Shown here: positions 13,957 through 21,322 of the stretch, piece by piece
Layout of the letters: every line of letters begins with the position of its first letter
How positions within the stretch are numbered: the stretch's first letter is position 1
Assembly: GCA_003219335.1 (NCBI GenBank)
Contig: QHOF01000088.1
Span: 8,787-31,539, forward strand
Direction of reading: 5' to 3'
Source of the DNA: Verrucomicrobiota bacterium
GTDB lineage: Bacteria > Verrucomicrobiota > Verrucomicrobiia > Chthoniobacterales > UBA10450
DNA: 22,753 nt
Position numbers and translations under genes: made by a program
Notes under the pieces: generated by a model
What the model was told of the DNA's origin: nothing
The model's database searches: none
What the model saw: the letters and a program-made list of their open reading frames with translations, nothing else

Positions 13957-16577
13957 TTATTGCTCGAGATCGCCCGAGGGGCGCGCCGCTGATCGCAACA
14001 GCGTGTGGTCCTCGTCTTCCTGGTCGAGCGGTTTGACCGGGATCGCGCGCCGGATCTCGGCCGGTTGCCTTTCTTGCGGTTGAACCGGGATTGCTTTCTG
14101 AATCGGTTGAACCGGGATCGCTTTCCGAATCTCGGGAGTGGGTTCTGCCGTTTGCGCGCTCGGCTGTGTTCCGCTTGCGGCGGTACTTGCCGTCTTTGCT
14201 TCGCTCGCGCTGGTTGCGTTGTCGATTTTTTGGTTTGCCGTCCTCTCCGCAGCCAGTTCCGGCGTTGGCTCGGGTTTCAGTGTTGGCTTGAGAGAATTGT
14301 ATGGGTCTTGATCAGCCAACAGTGTTGGACCTTTCACGGTCACTGGTGTGACTTCGCTTAAATCCACGGCCAATTCAGCGCGCGGCAAATCGCTGGAGGG
14401 AAAATCGCGCGCGAGGCGAGCACGGGGTTCACCATGCACATTGCAAGGTTCAGTAGGCGCTTGCGCCGGTGTAGCAATCTCCATGTATGTGGTGCGGCGC
14501 TGGACCGTTTCGCCGTTCGCCGTTGTCGCCGCGTCATAACATTTGTCCGTGGCCAAATCTGCTTCAGGTTCGCTGGCTGTTTAATTTCTCGGGGCGGATA
14601 ACTCCAGGCGGCGGCATTCATAATGTCCACCCAGATCGGCAGCGCCAGGTCGCGCCCGAACGCGCCGCGATAAATTTTCTGTGGCTTGTCGAAACCCGTC
14701 CAGACTGCGCAGGTGAAATTGGAATCGTAACCGGCAAACAGCGCATCGGTAAAATCGTAAGCAGTGCCGGTCTTACCCGCCGATGGCATTTTCTTCAGAC
14801 CAAAATCTGTAAAAGCAGCTTTGCCTGTTCCTAATCGAAGCGCGTCTGCGAGACAGGAGTGTACTTCATAGGCGATCTCCGGTTTGAGGACTATTTTCCG
14901 GATACTCTGCTGTTTCGCGTCCCAAACCAACGTTCCGTCCTTTTCCTCGATCCGCTCCAAAATGTGCGGCGCGTTTGGTCGCCAGCCACCGTTTGGAAAA
15001 ATCGTATATGCGAGCGCGAGCTCGGCCAGAGTGACCTCGCTGCTTCCGAGAAATGTGGCCGGATATGGACGAAGCGGGGAACGAATGCCCGCTGATGAGC
15101 AAAGCTGCAACATTGCATCAACGCCCGCGTTCATTCCGATGCGGACGGTTGCGCCATCTTTCGATTTGACCAACGCCTGCCTCGCGGTCATCGCGCCTTC
15201 GTAACGGTTCTCGGCGCTTTCCGAGCCCCACTCGCCCAGAATTCCCGTTGTGCCGCCAATCATCACCGCGCGATTATCGAGCGGCGAATCTTCCACGAGC
15301 GATCCGGGATACATGCCTTTCTCGAAAGCTGCCGCATAAACAAATGGCAACATTGCTGTGCCGGCGGGCCGGCGAGCTTGTAACGCGCGATTGTATTGGT
15401 TGTGCTCGAAATCGCGCCCGCCTACCAGTACCGGAATGTCACCCGTGGCATTATCGAGGCCAATGACTGCGCCTTGCAGATACTCGGGCGCAGGCTGTTC
15501 ACCCATCGTGCCGTTTGCTTTGGCCTTGCGAAATAAGGTGGCGTAATCGGCGTAAGTTTGATGATTGTAATCGCGACGCTGCTCGACCTGTTCGAGATGA
15601 GTCCGGAGCGAATCCTCGGCAACCTTTTGAAGATCGACGTCGATGGTCGTGTGAATGCGATAGCCTTCGTTTATCGCGCGGTTCCATCCCACCGCCGCAA
15701 TCACCTGCTGACGGATGTAATCGACTGCGTAGGTCTGCCCCTGCGCGTTTTGCCGGCTGCCGACCACGATCTTTTCTGCGCGCGCAGTCGCGCATCGTTC
15801 CCGGCTGATGAATCCCAGATCGCGCATCCGATCGAGCGCGTAATCACGCGCCTCGCGTGAATTACCGCGATCCGCCCACGGCGACAATCGGTTTGGGCTT
15901 TTGACCAGGCCAGCGAGCGTGGCGCACTCCGCCAGCGTCATCTCCCGCGCGGATTTGCCGAAGTACCCGCGCGCGGCTGCCTCCGCTCCGTACAATCCGC
16001 CGCCGAAATAGATGCGGTTCAGATACAGCTCCATGATTTTTTGTTTCCCGAACTGCTGTTCGATTCGTTGGGCCAGAAAAATCTCGAGCGCCTTGCGGCG
16101 GAGCGTTCTTTCTTTGAGCGAAAAACTGTTGCGCGCCAGTTGCTGTGTGATGGTGCTTGCACCCTGGCGCACATGGCCGGCGGTCAAGTTCTTGAGCGCA
16201 GCGCGGATGATTCCGAACAAATCGTAGCCGTGGTGCTGGTAAAATTTTGCGTCTTCAACCGCGACTACCGCGTTGATGAGATCAGCAGGCAACTGGTCGT
16301 ACGGAACGGTTTCGCGGTTCTCGACGTAGATTTGGCCGAAGATCTTGCCGTTGCGGTCCAAAATCACGCTGGCTGATTCCATTTGTTCGAGCTTGTTTAG
16401 ATCGAACGTTGTGGCCTGTGCCTTGAGGTCGGCGACGACGCTGGAGACGTAAACTGCGACGACCACGACCAGCACCGTAACCACTGCAACGGGAATATAA
16501 AACCACGGCCTGAAGTACCAGGGCGGTCGAAAGCGGTAGCCCGGCGGGGGCCTCAGATATGTGGTAGTCGGTCTCAA
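13957..16577 (-). CDS. Class A penicillin-binding protein (PBP1A type), frameshifted, transpeptidase motifs degenerate
   Basis: After a proline-rich cytoplasmic start (1-25) comes one membrane anchor (about 26-48). The GT51 glycosyltransferase domain is intact: EDAKFYQHHG with E108, GASTITQQ (139-146), KQKIMELYLN with E183. It polymerises lipid II. The transpeptidase domain (about 365-655) keeps KTGT at 602-605, but SxxK reads T407-A-M-L410 and SxN reads S472-K-D474, so cross-linking activity is doubtful. After residue about 668 the reading frame is lost; the neighbouring frame gives a proper PBP1A ending with LATDKC, RRTTYMEI, CNVHGEP and an acidic/proline-rich tail containing IRKAIPVQP, IQKAIPVQP and IRRAIPVKP. 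The join needs one missing base restored between 14553 and 14580. In the first frame alone the gene would end at 14358 (739 residues). No ATG lies further upstream in context; start 16577 fits. Confidence 0.87.
14553..14580 (-). other. Frameshift site in the PBP gene
   Basis: Upstream frame reads REIKQPA sensibly, then becomes an arginine-rich sequence. The second frame opens after a TAA at 14581-14583 and reads SEPEADLATDKC. Moving between them requires reading one base twice, equal to a single-base deletion in this 28-base interval. No standard slippery heptamer is present. Confidence 0.8.
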
Positions 16578-16625
16578 GTTACGAACAAACCGGTCGCGTA
16601 ACTTAGGTCGTTCAGTTGACGATTC

Positions 16626-16654
16626 AACGATTTAACGATTTAACGATTTAACGA
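16626..16654. repeat. Tandem AACGATTT repeat abutting a start codon
   Basis: Three perfect AACGATTT units (16626-16649) and a partial fourth (AACGA) run directly into the ATG at 16655 of the methyltransferase gene. A related GACGATTC word precedes them. They occupy the place where a ribosome-binding site would be, and no Shine-Dalgarno-like sequence is visible. Confidence 0.75.
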
Positions 16655-17752
16655 ATGAACACCGGCAATCCCGATCTCATTCGGTTGATTCGCACCGAAA
16701 TTGAAAAACACGGTCCTGTCTCATTCGCCTGGTTCATGCAACAGGCGCTCTATCATCCGGAGCATGGATATTATTCCTCTGGCCGGTGCGCGATCGGGAG
16801 GCGAGGCGATTATTTTACCAACGTGAGTGTGGGGCCGCTGTTCGGCCAACTGCTGGCCGCGCAATTCGCCGAGGTCTGGGAACGACTCGGCAAAATCGAT
16901 AATTTCGAAATTGTCGAGCAAGGCACGCACGACGGGCAGTTCGCGCACGACGCTCTGGAATGGGCGCAAAAATGCGTGCCAGAATTCTTCGAAGCTTTGC
17001 GCTACCGAATCGTCGAGCCATTTCCGATTTTGCAAGAGCGGCAACAGCGAATGCTGGAAGCATTTCGCGAGAAAGTTGAGTGGCGCGATTCGCTGCAACC
17101 ATTCGTGGGCGTGCATTTTTCCAACGAACTGCTCGACGCGATCCCAGTGCGCCTGATCAGTGACGGCAAAGAGAAATTTGTCGGTCTCGACGGCGACAAA
17201 TTTGTTTTCGTTGAGCGCCCGGTGCACGGCGAATGGACGTTCAATCAAGGCGCGCTTGATTGGATCGACAGCGTCGCAGCGAACTTGCAGCGCGGTTACG
17301 TGATCGCGATCGATTACGGGCGATCGAGTGACGAATCTCAGAGCAACGTTCAGGTCCGGGCGCAACATCGAAATCTCGACTCACCATTTGACCAAATTGG
17401 GTATGCCGACACCACGACGCACGTTCTTTGGCAAAGCATCGTCGAGCGCGCGCAAGCAAACGGGTTGCGCATCGCCGGATTCACGGATCAACATCATTTC
17501 CTCACGGGAATCATCTCTACCTGGCCAGAGCTGCTTCAAGGCTGCTCGGAAGACTTGACTGCTTTGAGCAGTCATGTTCCCAGCGCCGGCGGTGACCTTG
17601 GAATCAAGCGGCAACTCCAAACGCTGCTCCATCCGGAAATGCTCGGCCGCGCTTTTCAGGTGCTCGGACTTGAAAAAGATTCTGGAGCGCCTCGGTTGGC
17701 AGGCTTCAAATTTGGACGGGACCCGAAATCAGAGCTGGGACTCACCCAATAA
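16655..17752 (+). CDS. MidA/NDUFAF7-type SAM-dependent methyltransferase (DUF185)
   Basis: A 365-residue class I methyltransferase. The N-terminal part GPVSFAWFMQQALYHPEHGYYSSG and GDYFTNVSVGPLFGQLLA are hallmarks of the family (DUF185). The SAM-binding strand is IVEQGTHDGQFAHDAL (about 89-104), and SNELLDAIPVR (about 154-164) is the conserved second motif; IAIDYGRSSDE and DSPFDQIGYADTTTHV follow. The eukaryotic relative NDUFAF7 methylates an arginine of a complex I subunit; bacterial targets are mostly unknown, so none is assigned. The gene is divergent from the PBP gene (77 bases between starts) and convergent with fdhD. It lacks a recognisable ribosome-binding site. Confidence 0.94.
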   Translation: MNTGNPDLIRLIRTEIEKHGPVSFAWFMQQALYHPEHGYYSSGRCAIGRRGDYFTNVSVGPLFGQLLAAQFAEVWERLGKIDNFEIVEQGTHDGQFAHDALEWAQKCVPEFFEALRYRIVEPFPILQERQQRMLEAFREKVEWRDSLQPFVGVHFSNELLDAIPVRLISDGKEKFVGLDGDKFVFVERPVHGEWTFNQGALDWIDSVAANLQRGYVIAIDYGRSSDESQSNVQVRAQHRNLDSPFDQIGYADTTTHVLWQSIVERAQANGLRIAGFTDQHHFLTGIISTWPELLQGCSEDLTALSSHVPSAGGDLGIKRQLQTLLHPEMLGRAFQVLGLEKDSGAPRLAGFKFGRDPKSELGLTQ

Positions 17753-17806
17753 AAAACTTGGTTGGCTTCTTTCGCAGCGCCAGGCTAAACAGGCCACGCA
17801 CATTTC

Positions 17807-17824
17807 GGCGGACTTGAGACCGCC
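17807..17824. terminator. Hairpin between convergent methyltransferase and fdhD genes
   Basis: GGCGG (17807-17811) and CCGCC (17820-17824) enclose an 8 nt loop. It lies 54 bases past the methyltransferase stop and 26 bases past the fdhD stop on the other strand. A T-rich stretch follows on the plus strand (about 17826-17845), so weak bidirectional termination is possible. Confidence 0.42.
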
Positions 17825-17849
17825 ACTCCTTGGTTTTGCTTTGCTGCGT

Positions 17850-18665
17850 TTAAGCTGATTGTCGATCCAAAATCACACGCTCGATGTGCGCGTAAATGTT
17901 GAACGACGGCGGACGCAGAAAGCCGATCAATGTCTGATTGCTTTCCCGCGCGAAACTCACCGCGAGCGTAGAAGGCGCCGAGACAGCGGCAACGACGGGA
18001 ATCCCCGCAGCCAGCGCCTTTTGCACGATTTCGAAAGAAGCGCGGCCACTGACCAGGAGAACATGTCGGTCCAGCGGCAAAAGATCATCGAGTAATGCGC
18101 GTCCGATGACCTTGTCCACTGCGTTGTGGCGGCCAATGTCTTCGCGAACGATTTTCAATTCACCGCCGGCATCGAAAATTCCCGCAGCGTGAATTCCGCC
18201 TGTGCGCGCGAAATCGCTTTGAGCGTTTCGCAGTTTTTCTGGAAGCGAAAGCAATGTGTCGATCTGAATCCGAACATTTGGTGCTTCGATAGCAGGAAAA
18301 TTTTGCCGGATCGCTTCGATGCTGGTTTTGCCGCATAATCCGCAACTGCTGGAGATCGTTCCGAAGCGTTGCGCTGAACTCAGTTTCAATTTCACTCCGT
18401 CCCTGAGATCGATCATCACTCTGTTCTCGCGATCAGCCGAAATCTGCGCAATCTCGTTGCGCACTCGGACGATTGCCTCTGAAACTAAAAATCCGGCGCC
18501 AAGCTCTTCGTCGTGACCTGGCGTCCGCATTGCAGTGGCAATGGTCTTGCGGCCGATGCGAATTTCGAGCGGCTCCTCGATCGTCAGATCATCCGGCAAA
18601 TACTCCAGCTTGCCGTCGCGTTTTCGCCGGATAATTTTTTGTGAATCAATCCCGCTATTCTTCAT
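17850..18665 (-). CDS. fdhD: Formate dehydrogenase accessory sulfurtransferase FdhD
   Basis: A 271-residue FdhD protein. In E. coli FdhD moves sulfur from IscS to the molybdenum/tungsten-bis-MGD cofactor of formate dehydrogenases. The two active cysteines are in SSCGLCGK (C108 and C111 from this start). Other family blocks are DLTIEEPLEIRI, RTPGHDEELGAGFLVSEAI, TGGIHAAGIFD, REDIGRHNAVDKVIGRAL and LLVSGRASFEIVQKAL, all present, with normal length. ATG 18665 is chosen since ATG 18692 would overlap the start codon of the divergent MOSC gene in a shared CATG; both remain possible. The gene sits with a MOSC protein and mobA, so it belongs to a molybdenum-cofactor group. The formate dehydrogenase itself is not in the window. 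Confidence 0.95.
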   Translation of the reverse strand: MKNSGIDSQKIIRRKRDGKLEYLPDDLTIEEPLEIRIGRKTIATAMRTPGHDEELGAGFLVSEAIVRVRNEIAQISADRENRVMIDLRDGVKLKLSSAQRFGTISSSCGLCGKTSIEAIRQNFPAIEAPNVRIQIDTLLSLPEKLRNAQSDFARTGGIHAAGIFDAGGELKIVREDIGRHNAVDKVIGRALLDDLLPLDRHVLLVSGRASFEIVQKALAAGIPVVAAVSAPSTLAVSFARESNQTLIGFLRPPSFNIYAHIERVILDRQSA

Positions 18666-18690
18666 GTGAAACGAACCGCCCAACGTTATC

Positions 18691-19221
18691 ATGTGTGCAG
18701 TGGAAATCTGTCATCTTTACATTTCGCCGGGACACAATTTTGTCGGGCACCACGGGCGCGAACCAGACACACATCCCATAGCCGAAGTGGCGGAAATCGA
18801 GTGCGTGGCGGGGCGCGGGCTTCGCGGCGATCGTTATTTCGATTTTAAAGATGATTACAAAGGCCAGATCACTTTCTTTTCCCTGGAAATTTTCGATGAG
18901 CTCTGCGGCACGCTGCAAATTCAGGGCTACTCGCCTGCCCTGGCGCGGCGCAACGTGATCACTCGCGGCATTGATCTGAACGAATGGATTGGCCAGGAAT
19001 TCGATATTGAGGGCGTCCGCTTTTACGGAACGCAGGAATGCGCGCCCTGTTACTGGATGGACCGCGCGTTCGCACCCGGGGCACATGAATTCCTAAAAGG
19101 CCGCGGCGGTTTGCGCGCGAAAATTTTGACCGACGGAAAATTGCGCACGCAATTGACCGAAACGAAAACAAACGAGCACGTTGCAGTCGCCTCTCCCTTC
19201 TCAAGGGAGAGGGTAGGGTGA
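18691..19221 (+). CDS. MOSC domain protein (molybdenum cofactor sulfurase C-terminal type)
   Basis: A 176-residue stand-alone MOSC domain. Recognisable blocks are GRGLRGDRYFDFKDDYKG (about 41-58), ITFFSLEIFDEL, RRNVITRGIDLN (86-97) and ECAPCYWMD (116-124) with C117 and C120, then LKGRGGLRAKILTDGKL. MOSC domains bind molybdenum cofactor or carry sulfur to it; the exact step for stand-alone members is mostly unsettled. The neighbours fdhD and mobA support a molybdopterin role. The last ten residues (ASPFSRERVG) are encoded by an inverted CTCTCCCTT repeat, and the stop overlaps the next gene's GTG as GTGA, so the two are probably co-translated. Confidence 0.9.
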   Translation: MCAVEICHLYISPGHNFVGHHGREPDTHPIAEVAEIECVAGRGLRGDRYFDFKDDYKGQITFFSLEIFDELCGTLQIQGYSPALARRNVITRGIDLNEWIGQEFDIEGVRFYGTQECAPCYWMDRAFAPGAHEFLKGRGGLRAKILTDGKLRTQLTETKTNEHVAVASPFSRERVG

Positions 19222-19302
19222 GGGTTTTCGTTTGCTCGTCTCATCGCGCGGTGGATAACCCCTCACCTCAATCCTCTCCCCTTCACGAACGGGAAAGGCG
19301 GA
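19191..19302. repeat. CTCTCCCTT-type inverted repeats spanning the MOSC-mobA junction
   Basis: CTCTCCCTT-CTC-AAGGGAGAG (19191-19211) is a perfect 9 bp hairpin, followed by GGGTAGGGTGAGGG. A second arm with CCCCTCACC and CCTCTCCCC words occurs at about 19258-19302. Together they encode the C-terminus of the MOSC protein and the non-conserved N-terminus of MobA. Confidence 0.65.
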
Positions 19303-19907
19303 ATACCCGCCCGACACTCGCGGCGGTCTTGCTCGCCGGCGGTGAATCACGCCGGATGGGTCAGGACAAAGCGACGCTTCTGTTTCGCGGAAAACCGCTT
19401 TGGCAAATCCAACTCGAACTGCTGAGGAAATTGAAGCCAATGGAAATTTTTGTCTCGGCGAGAACTGATCCTACCTGGCGGCCCCGTGACGTGCTGTTTG
19501 TCGCGGACGTTCCGCCATCGCGCGGTCCACTGAGTGGATTGACCGCGGCGCTGGACCAGATCCACACTAGTCATCTGCTCGCGTTTGCGATTGACATGCC
19601 GTGGATGGCTGAAAAATATCTGAAGCTCCTTTGCGCTCAGATTGAGCCAGGTCGCGGCGTTCTTCCAAAGATCGGCAACCGCACTGAACCGTTGGCCGCA
19701 ATTTATCCCCGAGAGGCGGCTGCCGAGTTTCGCGCCGCGTTGGCAGGCTCCGATTTTTCATTGCAAACGCTGGCTCGCGGTCTGGTCAAGGCAGGAAAAC
19801 TCCGCGAGATTCCCGTGACAGCACGGGAAACGAAATTCTTTCTGAACGCGAATGAACCGTCGGACCTGCAAGTAGCCGAAGTTGCCAGGGTGGATCGGCT
19901 TCTCTGA
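19218..19907 (+). CDS. mobA: Molybdenum cofactor guanylyltransferase
   Basis: A 229-residue (as called) nucleotidyltransferase that joins GMP from GTP to molybdopterin to make MGD. The GTP-binding loop is LAGGESRRMGQDK (39-51 from this start) and the metal-binding Asp is in AIDMPWM (D126). GPLSGLTAAL and NANEPSDL are further family marks. The conserved domain begins only around residue 33. The first 30 residues are encoded by an inverted repeat and look non-homologous. GTG 19218 overlaps the MOSC stop; GTG 19251 is an alternative, and no ATG lies before the domain. With fdhD and the MOSC protein it suggests a bis-MGD enzyme such as formate dehydrogenase elsewhere in the genome (inference). 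Confidence 0.92.
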   Translation: MRVFVCSSHRAVDNPSPQSSPLHERERRNTRPTLAAVLLAGGESRRMGQDKATLLFRGKPLWQIQLELLRKLKPMEIFVSARTDPTWRPRDVLFVADVPPSRGPLSGLTAALDQIHTSHLLAFAIDMPWMAEKYLKLLCAQIEPGRGVLPKIGNRTEPLAAIYPREAAAEFRAALAGSDFSLQTLARGLVKAGKLREIPVTARETKFFLNANEPSDLQVAEVARVDRLL

Positions 19908-20074
19908 AGACGATGCCCATGCGCAGAATGCGCAAATTAAATCAGACGGCAAAGCGCGTGCCCAACGCGTTCCACCTTGTGGGCAGTGAAAATGAAAATT
20001 TGCCGCGCCGAAAAAGCCGCTCTTGCAAATTCGTCAGGGCTGCTCAATATGTCTCCTGCGATTTGGGAATTGTG

Positions 20075-20881
20075 ATGAGATCATCGATCTTGCGCAGCGC
20101 AGCTTTGCTTCTTTCGCTTCCAGCGTGGGTCTTCGCCGACAACAGCGTAGTGAATCTTTCACATTACGACATGATGCGGCCGGATTTTGTCGCGATGAAG
20201 AGCGAGGGAATTCTCGGTGTGATCCATGAAGCCACATATCCGCGGTTCGAAGTTGACTCGAAGTATTTGGAACGACAGCAGGCCGCTAAGCGAGCCGGGC
20301 TGCTCTGGGGAGCGTATCATTATGCCAATGCAAGCGATCCCATTCGCCAGGCTGATCATTTTTTAAGCGTTGTCTCTAATGCCTGGGCGCAAGCCAATCC
20401 GGCGACGCGATCACCAGGTGTCCTGCTCGTGCTCGATTTCGAAAAGAATGGTCATTATCCCGGCGGCACGATGCGGGTCGATCAAGCAATCGCCTTCATC
20501 CAGCGGATCCATGAACGCACCGGCAAATACCCCGGCATCTATTCCGGCGAATATCATCTCAATCGGACTTTGACCAGTTCGAGATTGGGCGTGCCGCAGA
20601 CGCGCGCGCTGGGAAGTTGCTGGTTGTGGCTCGCAAATTACAGCAATCAGCCGCGAGCCACATCACCATGGAGCGCCTGGGACATGTGGCAGTACTGCGG
20701 CGATGGCCTCTGCAAGCTTCCGCGGTCCGCCTATCCGAAAAGCATCGCGAATGTGATCAAAGCAGAACGCAATATCTTTCGCGGGACCCGGAGTGCGCTG
20801 GAGAGTTTCTGGCAGGAACACTCTTGGAACCCCGGAGAAAAATCTCGCGAACCGGAACGAACGCTCGCGGCCGAGTTGTAA
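20075..20881 (+). CDS. Secreted GH25 lysozyme-like muramidase
   Basis: A 268-residue protein with a signal peptide (MRSSILRSAALLLSLPAWVFA, cleavage likely after residue 21). The mature part is a GH25 TIM-barrel: NLSHYD (27-32), GILGVIHEATYP (45-56), GAYHYANASDPIRQADHF (79-96), VLDFEKN with D121 and E123, KYPGIYSGEY (151-160) and WDMWQYCG. GH25 enzymes cut the MurNAc-GlcNAc bond of peptidoglycan. E123 is the expected acid; the first conserved Asp (usually D-x-S at the first strand) is Asn27 here, so activity may be altered. ATG 20075 is chosen because the signal peptide begins there, with a GGGA site just upstream. A final 40-residue charged tail follows the barrel. 167 bases separate it from mobA with no clear feature. 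Confidence 0.9.
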   Translation: MRSSILRSAALLLSLPAWVFADNSVVNLSHYDMMRPDFVAMKSEGILGVIHEATYPRFEVDSKYLERQQAAKRAGLLWGAYHYANASDPIRQADHFLSVVSNAWAQANPATRSPGVLLVLDFEKNGHYPGGTMRVDQAIAFIQRIHERTGKYPGIYSGEYHLNRTLTSSRLGVPQTRALGSCWLWLANYSNQPRATSPWSAWDMWQYCGDGLCKLPRSAYPKSIANVIKAERNIFRGTRSALESFWQEHSWNPGEKSREPERTLAAEL

Positions 20882-20923
20882 GACGCGCTTCAAGGCGCGT
20901 CGCTTTCCGAAGGGTTCCTTCGG
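20882..20923 (+). terminator. Two adjacent hairpins after the lysozyme gene
   Basis: ACGCGC-TTCAAG-GCGCGT (20883-20900) and CCGAAGG-GTT-CCTTCGG (20907-20923), both perfect, begin within two bases of the lysozyme stop. No T-run follows. They may end transcription from both sides, as the next recognisable coding traces are on the minus strand. Confidence 0.5.
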
Positions 20924-20944
20924 TTGCTGGGAATTCGGCGCCTG

Positions 20945-21160
20945 ATGTTTTTGAATTCCGCGCTGCATTGTGAGATAAACCGCGAAGCTGCGGAGCCAAT
21001 GTCCACCTTCGTAATGCGCACCGGTGACCGCTGCCAGCCCGGCGCGGCGGTGCGCTTCTGCTGCGGCCATGAGCGCTGCCCGGCGTGGATCATCGTTAGG
21101 CAACACCGAGGCGATTCCTTCCAGCATCCACGCGCGACTCAGGTTTAGTCCGTCCAGAGG
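20945..21160 (-). pseudogene. Remnant of a DUF2891 family protein (C-terminal part only)
   Basis: The minus strand reads LDGLNLSRAWMLEG, then ASVLPNDDPRRAALMAAAEAH, RRAGLAAVTG and HYEGGHWLRSFAVYL. I recognise this as the conserved C-terminal end of DUF2891 proteins, whose mid and N-terminal parts (over 250 residues) are absent. A TAA lies four codons upstream of LDGLN, and no other matching coding sequence is seen between it and the tandem repeat at 21268. The frame continues open into the hairpins and through the lysozyme gene on the opposite strand, far beyond the normal end of the family, so it has lost its own stop too. Best read as a decayed gene. Confidence 0.66.
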
Positions 21161-21322
21161 CGAAGATTAGGCCCGATTAGCGCGATGGTGGTCCTGCTCA
21201 TGCTCGTGTTCGAACTTAAGGCGAAAGCCAAGAAAGCTCTGCGGTATCAGCTTTCCTGAACTATATGTTGGACGTTGAACGTTGGGCGTTGAGCGTTGGA
21301 CGTTTTCTGCTTTCTGGCCATT
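21161..21322. repeat. Gap with five tandem TTGRRCG heptamers
   Basis: Five units (TTGGACG, TTGAACG, TTGGGCG, TTGAGCG, TTGGACG) run from 21268 to 21302. The rest of the gap holds no supported gene; a 25-codon open stretch from ATG 21185 to the stop at 21257 on the plus strand is hydrophobic then basic but too short to call. Confidence 0.7.

Noticed and set aside
14553..14590. Programmed ribosomal frameshift in the PBP gene
   Set aside because: The region has no X XXY YYZ slippery heptamer in frame and a TAA in the receiving frame just upstream; mutation or assembly error is simpler.
20663..20944. Minus-strand open frame continuing through the lysozyme gene as extra DUF2891 protein
   Set aside because: After SFAVYL the sequence is low-complexity and antisense to the lysozyme gene, which has the real motifs.
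21185..21259. Short hydrophobic-basic open stretch MVVLLMLVFELKAKAKK
   Set aside because: Only 24 residues, no ribosome-binding site, lies in decayed intergenic DNA.
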